Shown here: in pieces, positions 1 through 7,148 of the stretch | Numbering within the stretch: position 1 is the first letter of the stretch | Layout: each line of letters starts with the position of its first letter | Notes under the pieces: generated by a model | Told to the model about the DNA's origin: nothing | The model's database searches: none | What the model saw: only the letters and a program-made list of their open reading frames with translations | Assembly: GCA_964532465.1 (NCBI GenBank) | Contig: CAZHHX010000001.1 | Span: forward strand, 1 to 64,000 | DNA from: JAPLKB01 sp964532465 | GTDB lineage: Bacteria; Desulfobacterota; Syntrophorhabdia; Syntrophorhabdales; Syntrophorhabdaceae | Reading direction: 5' to 3' | Length of the DNA stretch: 64,000 bases | Translations under genes and position numbers: made by a program

Positions 1-75
1 AGATTAAAAATAAAGGGATATTGTTAAAAAAGAGCAAAAACTTTTGACAATTCCAGGGGTTGAGACAGGAGGGAA
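1..75 (+). repeat. Leader sequence shared with two other genes (copy 1)
   Basis: The stretch AAACTTTTGACAAT followed by a purine-rich ribosome-binding site lies just ahead of the PIN gene. Very similar leaders precede the genes at 4315 and 9788. The TTGACA inside it resembles a -35 box, but no convincing -10 lies 17 bp downstream, so I record it as a repeated leader and not as a promoter. Confidence 0.4.
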
Positions 76-78
76 TTT

Positions 79-545
79 ATGGCAAAACGTCCAATAAAGG
101 TTTACGCCGACACTTCAGTTTATGGCGGAGTATTTGACGAAGAGTTTGCCGATGCCAGCCAGTCTTTTTTCGACTTGGTCCGTAAGGGAGAATACACCCT
201 TTGCGTTTCCGATTTAGTACACCAGGAACTTTCGGTTGCTCCCGATAAGGTAAACGAACTTTTTCAGGTGTTTCTCCCCGTAGCACAACTCCTTGACATT
301 GAACCGGATGCGCTTGAGCTGCAGCAGGCATATATTGCTGAAGGCATTCTCACCGAAAAATGGTATGATGACGCCCTGCATGTGGCCTGGCAACCGTTGC
401 CGAATGCAATGTTATTGTGAGCTGGAATTTCAAGCACATCGTCAATTTCAGGAAAATACCGCTCTTCAATGCGGTCAACGTGCTAAAGGGTTATCGCCAA
501 ATAGCCATACACTCCCCACCGGAGGTGATCAACTATGAAGAATAA
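79..545 (+). pseudogene. PIN-domain (VapC-like) protein, frameshifted
   Basis: The start is ATG at 79 behind AGGAGGG. The N-terminus KVYADTSVYGG and the later DDALHVA are PIN-domain features, with acidic residues expected to bind Mg2+ in an RNase active site. The frame closes at 418-420. Shifting frame near 385-395 restores a natural PIN tail (TVAECNVIVSWNFKHIVN, then a proline-containing end) that runs to TAA at 543-545. One missing base in the run around GCCTGGCA would explain this. The rebuilt product is about 155 residues. It overlaps the next small gene by 11 bp, the usual layout of a PIN-type toxin-like pair. This is either a decayed gene or a sequencing error; the family call is firm, the role as a toxin is inferred. 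Confidence 0.75.
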
Positions 546-714
546 ATCGTTTGATTGTGTCGAAATGAAGCGCAAAGGTGCGGAAGCGATCTACCAGAAG
601 GTTTCCTCTCTCTCGATGGAACAACAGATTGAATATTGGCGCAAAGGAAGTGCTTCTCTGCGCCAGCAAATGAAACGGGCAAATAAGGTTGACAGGGGCT
701 CAGATTCCAGGTGA
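535..714 (+). CDS. Small partner protein of the PIN gene (59 aa)
   Basis: ATG at 535 lies inside the 3' end of the rebuilt PIN gene, preceded by GGAGGTG at about 520. The product is 59 residues, begins MKNKSFDCVEMKRKGAE, and ends KVDRGSDSR. The centre (QIEYWRKGSASLRQQ) looks helical and the whole protein is basic. Overlap with a PIN gene suggests a co-translated accessory or antitoxin-like partner. There is no recognised DNA-binding motif, so the role is inferred from position only. Confidence 0.6.
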   Translation: MKNKSFDCVEMKRKGAEAIYQKVSSLSMEQQIEYWRKGSASLRQQMKRANKVDRGSDSR

Positions 715-1167
715 TTAGGGGATAGTTGTCAGGTGTTACAACGGGGGCGAGTTCATTAATTGCCCCGCAGGTTCATACCCCGAAGCTTGCTTCGAAATGG
801 TTGCCCCGCAAACAGCCTGCTTACTGCGGGGTGATTCATTTCGGAAAGAAAAGTGCAAAGGCTTGAGGGTTGATTTCCCATTCGTTCAAATCACGCCCTT
901 CTTCCTGAAGTTGATACTGCGTGGTTTTTGCCAAAGGCGCTGATTTCTTCCAGAAATGTACACTGTGCGGCTTTTTGCTGAGGCACAATCTACTTCCTGA
1001 AGTGTTGTTTTTGCTGTTACTGCCAATGATGCAAGATTGTAAATGGTAATTTATTTCTAAATATTTTGCGAAATTTATCTGTCCTTAGCCTATAGGTTGA
1101 GCAATTACTGCGTGCAGTATAACATTAATATTTTAAGGGAATACTGCAAATCATAAGGATGAAAAGA
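715..1167. other. Intergenic region with hairpin repeats and a possible gene remnant
   Basis: This 450-bp stretch has no intact gene. It holds two copies of a GCCCCGCA repeat (from 760 and from 801). On the minus strand, about 850-990 reads as an open stretch ending DLNEWEINPQAFALFFPK before a stop at about 838-840. That could be the tail of a lost gene, but no start or family is visible. Confidence 0.35.
801..841. repeat. CCCCGCA...TGCGGGG hairpin repeat
   Basis: TTGCCCCGCA pairs with TGCGGGG across a 14-nt loop and is followed by TGATTCATTTC. The same design, including the trailing GGTTCATTT or GATTCATTT, occurs at 44412 and 49553, with partial copies at 760 and 46041. It is a dispersed repeat that may act as a transcription terminator. 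Confidence 0.6.
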
Positions 1168-1196
1168 TTGACTATCAAAGCCCCTGTTGCTATTAT
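1168..1196 (+). promoter_or_regulatory. Sigma70 promoter of the restriction-modification genes (leaderless start)
   Basis: TTGACT at 1168-1173 and TATTAT at 1191-1196 are separated by exactly 17 bp. Only six bases (1197-1202) separate the -10 box from the methyltransferase ATG at 1203, and there is no Shine-Dalgarno sequence. Transcription would therefore start at or next to the A of the ATG, giving a leaderless mRNA, an arrangement known for several type II R-M systems. Confidence 0.65.
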
Positions 1197-1202
1197 AGAA
1201 AC

Positions 1203-2150
1203 ATGTTTAAAATAAGAAAAATAGAGGAAGAATTTTTACCATCAGAAAGTATAGTAGTGTACCCCGGCGATTGTTTGAAACTCTTACAGGCTATCCCCGA
1301 TGAGTCATTATCACTGGTTATAACATCACCTCCCTATAATATCGGGAAAGAGTATGAAAAGAAATTAAAACTGGAAACATATCTTGAGCAACAGGCCGCT
1401 GTCATTCGTGAGTGTGTGAGGTGTCTATCTTCTCAAGGGAGTATCTGTTGGCAAGTAGGCAACTATGTGGATAGTGGAGCCATCATACCTTTGGACACTG
1501 CGCTGTACCCAATTTTTACCAAAGCTGGGCTAAAAATGAGGAATCGGATTATCTGGCATTTTGAGCATGGCCTACATTGTAGCCGTCGTTTTTCTGGCCG
1601 GTATGAAACAATCATATGGTTTACAAAAACCGATAAATACACATTTAACCTTGATCCTGTTAGAGTACCCCAAAAGTATCCCGGCAAGAAGTACTTTAAA
1701 GGCCCAAATGCTGGTAAATATTCCTGTAATCCGCTCGGTAAAAATCCCGGAGACTTGTGGGTCATTCCGAATGTTAAAAGCAATCATGTTGAAAAAACAG
1801 ACCATCCTTGTCAGTTTCCCGTTGAACTCATTGAACGGTTTGTTTTATCTATGACCAATGAAGGAGATTGGGTATTTGACCCGTTTTTAGGTACGGGCAC
1901 CACCATAATTGCGGCCATCCGTCACAATCGACGTGGAGCAGGGGCTGAAATGGTAAAACAATATGTCCATCTTGCAAGACAGCGTGTTCAGGAGGAAGTT
2001 GACGGAATCCTTAAAACCCGCCCAATGCATAAACCGGTGTACGACCCTGAAGAAGCTGGAAACAGCCTACGAATTGCCCCTTGGACTTCCAAACCAGAGC
2101 CGAAGCAGTTGAGGCTACTTGAAAAAAAGGCGGTATATAGGACAAAATGA
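1203..2150 (+). CDS. Type II DNA methyltransferase, beta group (probably N4-cytosine)
   Basis: Modifies the sites cut by its partner nuclease using S-adenosylmethionine. Catalytic motif IV TSPPYNIG is at residues 41-48 and the AdoMet-binding motif DPFLGTGTT follows near residue 225. Motif IV before motif I defines the beta class. S-P-P-Y is typical of N4-cytosine enzymes but also occurs in some N6-adenine enzymes. The product is 315 aa, normal for the family. Its stop overlaps the start of the next gene by ATGA. The restriction partner resembles BstYI/BglII, so a GATC-centred recognition sequence is likely; that part is inferred from the partner. Confidence 0.9.
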   Translation: MFKIRKIEEEFLPSESIVVYPGDCLKLLQAIPDESLSLVITSPPYNIGKEYEKKLKLETYLEQQAAVIRECVRCLSSQGSICWQVGNYVDSGAIIPLDTALYPIFTKAGLKMRNRIIWHFEHGLHCSRRFSGRYETIIWFTKTDKYTFNLDPVRVPQKYPGKKYFKGPNAGKYSCNPLGKNPGDLWVIPNVKSNHVEKTDHPCQFPVELIERFVLSMTNEGDWVFDPFLGTGTTIIAAIRHNRRGAGAEMVKQYVHLARQRVQEEVDGILKTRPMHKPVYDPEEAGNSLRIAPWTSKPEPKQLRLLEKKAVYRTK

Positions 2151-2758
2151 AGATCATCGAAACTTACTCGCATCTAAACGGTTGGGAATTCTTGATAGTC
2201 CATCAACCCCAGTTGTGGAAAGAAATTCAGGAGGTTGTTGGTGCGGTTGACGCAGAGATGTGCAAAACCAAGGTATCAAAAGAAAAAACAATGCAAGGGA
2301 AACTTTTGTACAGTCCCGTCGCCATGAATTCTGCTTTTTCAAAGTTGCTTCGCGTACGTTTGTGGGAAGAGAGCCGTGTCAGCTATTGGGTCACAAAAAA
2401 CGAGAAGCTGATACGCAAAACAATGACGATGCCAGCCAAAGAACAAAAAAAAGAAATCGAGGAAGCTGGAGAAACCCCTATCTTCAGTTATAATCAGACA
2501 GACTTTGTGAAGGAACGCGTCGCTGTCGAAGTACAATTCGGAAAGTATTCCTTTGTGGCCTACGACCTTTTTGTAAAGCATTTGGCCTTCTATGTTGGTG
2601 ATCGTATAGACGTGGGTATTGAGATACTGCCCATGAAATCCCTTCAGTCTCAAATGAGTTCTGGCGTCGCGTATTATGAGGGAGAGCTATATAATGTCGT
2701 CAGACAAGGCAGGGGCGTCCCGGCAGTTCCGCTTGTCATTATCGGTATTGCAGCCTAA
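2147..2758 (+). CDS. Type II restriction endonuclease, BglII/BstYI family
   Basis: Product of 203 aa. The active site is visible as D119, E128 and Q130 (TD...VAVEVQFGKY), the D-x8-E-x-Q spacing I recall for BglII and BstYI, with numbering that appears to match BstYI. From memory those enzymes cut A^GATCT and R^GATCY. The gene overlaps the methyltransferase by four bases, so both are translated from one mRNA, methylase first, which protects host DNA. Family assignment is strong; the exact recognition sequence cannot be read from sequence alone. Confidence 0.85.
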   Translation: MKIIETYSHLNGWEFLIVHQPQLWKEIQEVVGAVDAEMCKTKVSKEKTMQGKLLYSPVAMNSAFSKLLRVRLWEESRVSYWVTKNEKLIRKTMTMPAKEQKKEIEEAGETPIFSYNQTDFVKERVAVEVQFGKYSFVAYDLFVKHLAFYVGDRIDVGIEILPMKSLQSQMSSGVAYYEGELYNVVRQGRGVPAVPLVIIGIAA

Positions 2759-3063
2759 ACAAAATCCAGCAAAAAAGTGTGTGCAGCCAGTCGATCATAA
2801 AACTGGCTGTAGTTATCCTCTGTTTCAATTCGTAATTCTTGCCCTTAGAAAACCACGCAGTTGCTGCTCTGTAGGTGATAAAAAAATTATCCCAGTAAGG
2901 GCAAGGAAGTACGTTTTTCCCAGTAATCCTTGCCTTTGGAAAACCGCCAGTTGATTCTTTGCAGGTTAATCTAATAATTCTTCATAAAACGCATTGTCTT
3001 CTGAAATACTCGACACAAAGACTGCATAACCCCCGACTGTCCTGCATAAAAATCATAAACATC
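2759..3063. other. Intergenic region with an imperfect direct repeat
   Basis: No gene is supported here. Two diverged units begin at about 2830 (AATTCTTGCCCTTAGAAAACC) and about 2922 (AATCCTTGCCTTTGGAAAACC), each ending in TCTGTAGG or TTTGCAGG. The origin is unknown. Confidence 0.35.
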
Positions 3064-3092
3064 TTGACACATTGTTTCTAAATTTCTACAAT
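3064..3092 (+). promoter_or_regulatory. Sigma70 promoter of the ParB-like gene
   Basis: TTGACA (3064-3069) and TACAAT (3087-3092) are 17 bp apart, a near-consensus housekeeping promoter about 115 bp ahead of the start codon at 3209. The long untranslated leader contains short direct repeats (TTCACG units at 3144-3186). Confidence 0.65.
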
Positions 3093-3208
3093 AAAAATAG
3101 ACGGGTTGCGAGTTGCGGGTTAAGCCTGTCCTCGCTTGACGTTTCACGCTTCACGAATAACGCTTCACGGCTTTACCGGCTTCACGAAATTCAAAAGGGG
3201 GAGAAATT

Positions 3209-4138
3209 ATGGCAACAAAGAAGACTGTTGTAAATCCTGAATTTCTGTACATTCCTGGAGAAAAGATTGTAGTATTGGAACAGGTTCGGTCAAGTATTAA
3301 TACTGAAACAGACTCATTCAAATCTCTCATACAGTCCATTAAAGATAAGGGCATCTTAGAACCGCTTATTGTAACCGCACAGGATGACGGGACATATCTG
3401 CTCATATGTGGGGAGAGACGTCTTGCGGCATCCCGGCAACTGGGACTTGAATCCGTACCGGCAAGAATTATCGAAGCAGGCAAGGAATTAGGGGATACCA
3501 TAGCTCTGCAACTCACTGAGAACTTGCAGAGAGAGGACTTAAATCCCATAGATCAGGCTAAAGGGATTCTTACGTATATTCAAGCGAAACATCCCGGTAA
3601 AAACTATGATGTGGACGGGGTGATGAGCGAATTAGTAAAGGCCATGCGTGCACCGGATTATGCCTCAGAAGATTTTTTATTCACAGTGAATAAAACTTCT
3701 GAAATCTCTGCAAAGTCTTATCCTACCTTGTTCCGCACAATTTCACTTTTAAAACTTTCTCCGGAAATTCAGGCCGAAATTCAGGCAGGAAATCTCCCTG
3801 TTTCACAGGGCTATCTCTTCGCCGCAAACCTTGAATGTCCCGATCTTAAGAACATATTCGATGCTGTCATAAAAACACCGGTAACAAATGCTACCCTTGA
3901 AAGAATGCTCACCGCTTACAAAAACCCCAAACCTGACCCGAATAATACAAAACCAAAATCTGTTAAAAAGCAGGTTAAAGGCCTGATATCCATAAAAACA
4001 GATTTTGATAAGGGTCTAGGAACATATATACGGGAAGATGTTGAAAAATATCTCCATGAACTTTTGGTCTTTTGTGACCATATACAGCAGGAAATGCCTA
4101 AAATACCTTACGGGAAGAAACAACGGCCACAAGTGTGA
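3209..4138 (+). CDS. ParB/RepB/Spo0J-family protein, copy 1
   Basis: A 309-aa ParB-like protein. The N-terminal ParB nuclease-fold domain contains LLICGERRLAA (about residues 69-79) and ENLQREDLNPIDQAKG (about 104-119), the hallmark arginine and E-N-L-x-R-x-D-L motifs. A helix-turn-helix region follows (about 165-210), then a basic linker and a C-terminal helical domain ending KKQRPQV. No ParA is nearby, so it is more likely a stand-alone nucleoid or regulatory protein than a partition system. It is clearly paralogous to 30123-31067 and to the fragment at 39049-39390. AGGGGG precedes the ATG. Confidence 0.85.
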   Translation: MATKKTVVNPEFLYIPGEKIVVLEQVRSSINTETDSFKSLIQSIKDKGILEPLIVTAQDDGTYLLICGERRLAASRQLGLESVPARIIEAGKELGDTIALQLTENLQREDLNPIDQAKGILTYIQAKHPGKNYDVDGVMSELVKAMRAPDYASEDFLFTVNKTSEISAKSYPTLFRTISLLKLSPEIQAEIQAGNLPVSQGYLFAANLECPDLKNIFDAVIKTPVTNATLERMLTAYKNPKPDPNNTKPKSVKKQVKGLISIKTDFDKGLGTYIREDVEKYLHELLVFCDHIQQEMPKIPYGKKQRPQV

Positions 4139-4142
4139 AAAG

Positions 4143-4170
4143 ACAGTGAACAGTGAACAGTGAATAGTGA
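4143..4170 (+). repeat. Short tandem repeat (AGTGAAC units)
   Basis: About four 7-bp units of the form CAGTGAA/TAGTGAA follow directly after the ParB stop codon. It is a simple repeat with no evident function. Confidence 0.5.
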
Positions 4171-4232
4171 AAAAAGCAGGAGAAAAGAGGCAGTGAAGCC
4201 CTCTCTTCGGGAGGACAGGGCCGACCAAGAGC

Positions 4233-4310
4233 AAAAGGTAAACAAAATGTTCGAAAACAGGAACAATACAATAGAAACTTTTGACAAAACCGCAAGATAA
4301 CAAAGGAGGC
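4233..4310 (+). repeat. Shared leader sequence (copy 2)
   Basis: AAAGGTAAACAA, GAACAATACAATA and AAACTTTTGACAA occur in the same order and spacing as upstream of the gene at 9788, and both end in AAGGAGGC just before a start codon. The repeat thus delivers a ribosome-binding site to two unrelated genes. Confidence 0.55.
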
Positions 4311-4314
4311 AGCT

Positions 4315-4554
4315 ATGGATGTTCGAGACATGAAAGGTAATCCGGGGATCTGGGAAAAATTGTCGTGGGAAGATCTGAGCAGCAAAGAAAAAGAACTCTG
4401 GACCCTTCTCGGCTGGCAACAGGACAAATGGGATAGGAACGAGGCGCCGGCAAGTACCGATAAAGATTGGAAAGACCTGAACTTTCAAGAACAAAGCGCC
4501 GCCATGAACCTTGGATTTACCGAGGATATCTGGAATAATTTTGACGATGAATAA
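4315..4554 (+). CDS. Small tryptophan-rich protein with two internal repeats
   Basis: A 79-aa acidic protein behind a strong AAGGAGG site. It contains two copies of one motif: SWEDLSSKEKELWTLLGW (about 17-34) and DWKDLNFQEQSAAMNLGF (about 51-68), each followed by an acidic residue and a Trp. The pattern W-x-D-L-x(3)-E-x(5-7)-L-G-[WF] suggests a duplicated helical unit. The family is not recognised. The next gene starts 35 bp after its stop, so they probably share a transcript with the flavodoxin. Confidence 0.7.
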   Translation: MDVRDMKGNPGIWEKLSWEDLSSKEKELWTLLGWQQDKWDRNEAPASTDKDWKDLNFQEQSAAMNLGFTEDIWNNFDDE

Positions 4555-4588
4555 CGATGACAGAGGGTTTGCTGAAAGGAGAGCGCTG

Positions 4589-5263
4589 ATGGGATTCGAC
4601 GATAGTGATTTATGGACATTTACCCGCCGGAATTTCCTGGTTTTGTCTGCTTCTCTTGTTGCCGCAATGTCGCTCGGGGGCATTCCGGGTGTAGGAACAG
4701 GCAATGCGGCGGAAATAAATTTCCCTGAAGGAAAATGTGAAGGCAAGAAGGCAGCGGAAAAGAGAATATTGGTTGCCTACGCCAGCAAGTACGGCTCCAC
4801 CGGAGGAGTCGCTGACGCTATCGGAAAGGAACTTTGCAGCAAAGAAATGGCTGCTGACGTGGCTTTGATCAGGAATGCCGGCAACCTCTCTTCATACCGG
4901 GGAGTGGTCATAGGCAGCGCTATCTATATGGGTAAGTGGATGTCTGAGGCGGCAGATTTTGTTAAGGAGAACAAGGATGCCCTGAGCAAAGTTCCTGTCG
5001 CTTATTTTCTCGTGGGTATGACCTTGGCCCGTCCCACAGAAGAGAACCGGGCCAAAGCGCTGTCCTGCATGGACCCCATCCTTAAAGCTGTACCGGAAAT
5101 AAAGCCGGTCAGCATAGGAACATTTGCCGGAGCCATGGACTACAATAACCTTTCCTGGATAAACAAGAAGATTCTCAAGTCCAAAGGAACCCCGGAAGGG
5201 GATTTCCGTGACTGGAATGTTATTCGCGCTTGGGCACGGGAACCGGTATGGTCACAAAAATAA
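4589..5263 (+). CDS. Tat-exported flavodoxin-domain protein
   Basis: I chose ATG at 4589 because AAGGAG lies about 8 bases upstream; earlier in-frame ATGs overlap the previous gene and lack a site. The N-terminus has a twin-arginine signal (FTRRNFLVLSA) and a hydrophobic stretch ending near NAAE. The mature part begins with a flavodoxin FMN-phosphate loop (VAYASKYGSTGGVADAIG) and continues with GVVIGSAIYMGKW, as in protoporphyrinogen-oxidase-type (HemG-like) flavodoxins. It probably binds FMN and carries electrons in the periplasm or at the membrane; the partner is unknown. Export of a flavodoxin by Tat is consistent with folding around its cofactor first. Confidence 0.8.
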   Translation: MGFDDSDLWTFTRRNFLVLSASLVAAMSLGGIPGVGTGNAAEINFPEGKCEGKKAAEKRILVAYASKYGSTGGVADAIGKELCSKEMAADVALIRNAGNLSSYRGVVIGSAIYMGKWMSEAADFVKENKDALSKVPVAYFLVGMTLARPTEENRAKALSCMDPILKAVPEIKPVSIGTFAGAMDYNNLSWINKKILKSKGTPEGDFRDWNVIRAWAREPVWSQK

Positions 5264-5297
5264 AAACTATGAAAAACAATCCCAGTCTTTTTATTTC

Positions 5298-5337
5298 CCG
5301 TATTCGCATAAGCGATTGGAGGCTTACGCGAATACGG
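5298..5337. terminator. Long inverted repeat after the flavodoxin gene
   Basis: CCGTATTCGCATAAGC pairs with GCTTACGCGAATACGG with one mismatch and a short loop. It lies 35 bp past the stop. There is no strong T-run after it, so it may be a terminator or an mRNA-stabilising hairpin. Confidence 0.55.
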
Positions 5338-5513
5338 CTTGAGTGGGCAACTGTGAAAGCTTTAGTTATTTACATCAAAATCTTTTCCCTGTAAACTGTA
5401 CTAATTAGGAATAGCAAAGAGTGGGAATAGTTTTGCGGAAAAATCTGTTATTATTTATACCTGCTTTGTAAATTATTTTTAAGCGTAAATAAAATATCTT
5501 TGGAAGAATAATT

Positions 5514-6557
5514 GTGGCGAATAAACAACAAATAATAATACTGCTTAAGGGAGTTGAGGCATGGAATGAATGGAGAGAACAGAACCATAATGAACATATT
5601 GATCTTAAGGGTATGGATTTAGCAAAGGCAAACCTGAAAAATATCAATTTCTCCCATGCCGGACTTGAGGGGGTAAACCTTTCCTTCGCGCAACTTGAGG
5701 GCGCGGATTTTACTTACGCAAATCTGAAAGGCGCTAACCTTTCCCATACACAGCTTAAAAAGGCGCGTTTTGCCTTTGCGCACCTTGAGCAGGCAATACT
5801 GCTCTTTGCAAATCTGAAAGGCGCGGACCTTCGCGGCGCGAACCTGCGTTATGCGTCATTAGAGGACGCATATCTGCAAAAGGCAGATTTATCACATGCA
5901 AACCTTGAAAATACCATGCTTGCATGCGCTGATTTTAGAAATACCGATTTAGTTGAGGCCAATCTGAAGGGCGCCAACCTGAATGCTGTAAATATGGAAG
6001 GTGCGAATATCTCCTCAGTTAAATATGATCAGAAAATCTTTTTAAGCCTAATCAAAGAAACAAGATTAAAACCACAAGCTCTTTGGGAAAGAAGATACGA
6101 TATGATGCTTGATACTACTATGCGATGCAAAGGATCTTATGCGGGCTGTTACGGAAGCCAGAAGTTCAGGGCCTTCGTTCAAGACCAGGATTATTTGGAA
6201 GAACTCATAGAAACCGGCTTTGGACGCTTCATATGTTTTATATGGTGGATGTTCTCAAATTGTGGAAGATCTATTACCAGATGGGCTGTCTGGTCATTCC
6301 TTTTTATACTCTTGTTTGCCCTCATATTTTTATTTATGGGTTCTAAACACTTTTATATGAATATAGCAATGATTGATTTTAATTTTATAACCTCGGTTTT
6401 TTTCAGCGTTACAACCTTTACCACACTTGGGTGTGATATCTTTCCGAGAACATCGGCGGCAATAATTTTAACGATTGCGGAAGTATTGATAGGCTATATT
6501 ATGCTTGGCGGGCTCATAAGCATTTTTGCAGGTAAACTTGCCCGGAGAGGAGGCTGA
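5514..6557 (+). CDS. Pentapeptide-repeat protein fused to a two-TM ion channel
   Basis: Starts at GTG (5514) behind GGAAGA. Residues of about 30-165 are a long run of A(D/N)LxX pentapeptide repeats (for example ADLRGANLRYASLEDAYL), which fold as a right-handed beta-helix. About residues 250-345 contain two membrane segments separated by a pore-like sequence TTFTTLGCDIFP, like the Ion_trans_2 pore helix and filter (canonical T-V-G-Y-G-D, here T-T-L-G-C-D). A cytoplasmic beta-helix on a potassium-channel-like pore suggests a gated channel. The altered filter makes ion selectivity uncertain. Confidence 0.8.
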   Translation: MANKQQIIILLKGVEAWNEWREQNHNEHIDLKGMDLAKANLKNINFSHAGLEGVNLSFAQLEGADFTYANLKGANLSHTQLKKARFAFAHLEQAILLFANLKGADLRGANLRYASLEDAYLQKADLSHANLENTMLACADFRNTDLVEANLKGANLNAVNMEGANISSVKYDQKIFLSLIKETRLKPQALWERRYDMMLDTTMRCKGSYAGCYGSQKFRAFVQDQDYLEELIETGFGRFICFIWWMFSNCGRSITRWAVWSFLFILLFALIFLFMGSKHFYMNIAMIDFNFITSVFFSVTTFTTLGCDIFPRTSAAIILTIAEVLIGYIMLGGLISIFAGKLARRGG

Positions 6558-6579
6558 CCACGGGAGTTCTGCAAAACGT

Positions 6580-7065
6580 TTAAAGTTTGCCGAGATAATC
6601 AGCAAGCACTCCTGTTGTTTCGCGAAGCCTTTGACTCATTATTGCGGCAATTTTTTGAAGTATTTTAGCTCCCATTCTTGGTTTTTCATCGAGGATTCTA
6701 TTAAGCTCCTGTTTGGTAAGCACTATCAGGACAGTATCTTCTGATGCTATTGCAGTGGCTGACCTCGGGCTTCCGTCTATTACAGACATTTCTCCGAATA
6801 TCCTTCCAGCGTTTATGGATGTAATTAATTTATTTTCATTTCCGCTTTCTTTGAGGATATTTACTTTTCCTTTAAAAATAACGCACATGAATGCCCTTTT
6901 GTCCCCTTCTTCAAATATCCGGGAGTCTTTTGGAAATGTCTCCGCAATCATATATTTCGACAGTTCCTCAAGTTCTCTCCAGGAGAATTCCTTGCTTAGG
7001 GGGGTTTTTTCAAGCATGTCTGCCCGTTCTGCCGCTGACTTACCCAAGCTCATACACGCCTCCAT
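6580..7065 (-). CDS. Cyclic-nucleotide-binding domain protein
   Basis: A 161-aa protein consisting of one CRP-type cNMP-binding domain. The phosphate-binding cassette is seen as GRIFGEMSVIDGSPRSATA, with glutamate and arginine in the usual places. There is no C-terminal helix-turn-helix, so it is not a transcription factor of the Crp/Fnr type. It may be a cAMP/cGMP sensor that acts on a partner. A class III nucleotide cyclase is encoded 4 kb away (10848-13517) and an ion channel is the neighbour on the other strand, both plausible links by context only. Confidence 0.85.
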   Translation of the reverse strand: MEACMSLGKSAAERADMLEKTPLSKEFSWRELEELSKYMIAETFPKDSRIFEEGDKRAFMCVIFKGKVNILKESGNENKLITSINAGRIFGEMSVIDGSPRSATAIASEDTVLIVLTKQELNRILDEKPRMGAKILQKIAAIMSQRLRETTGVLADYLGKL

Positions 7066-7148
7066 ACTCCATAATTATATTATTTTGCACTATTTTCTAT
7101 TTTTATGTATCGAATTGCCATCCTTAAAAAACAGGATTTTAATATATT

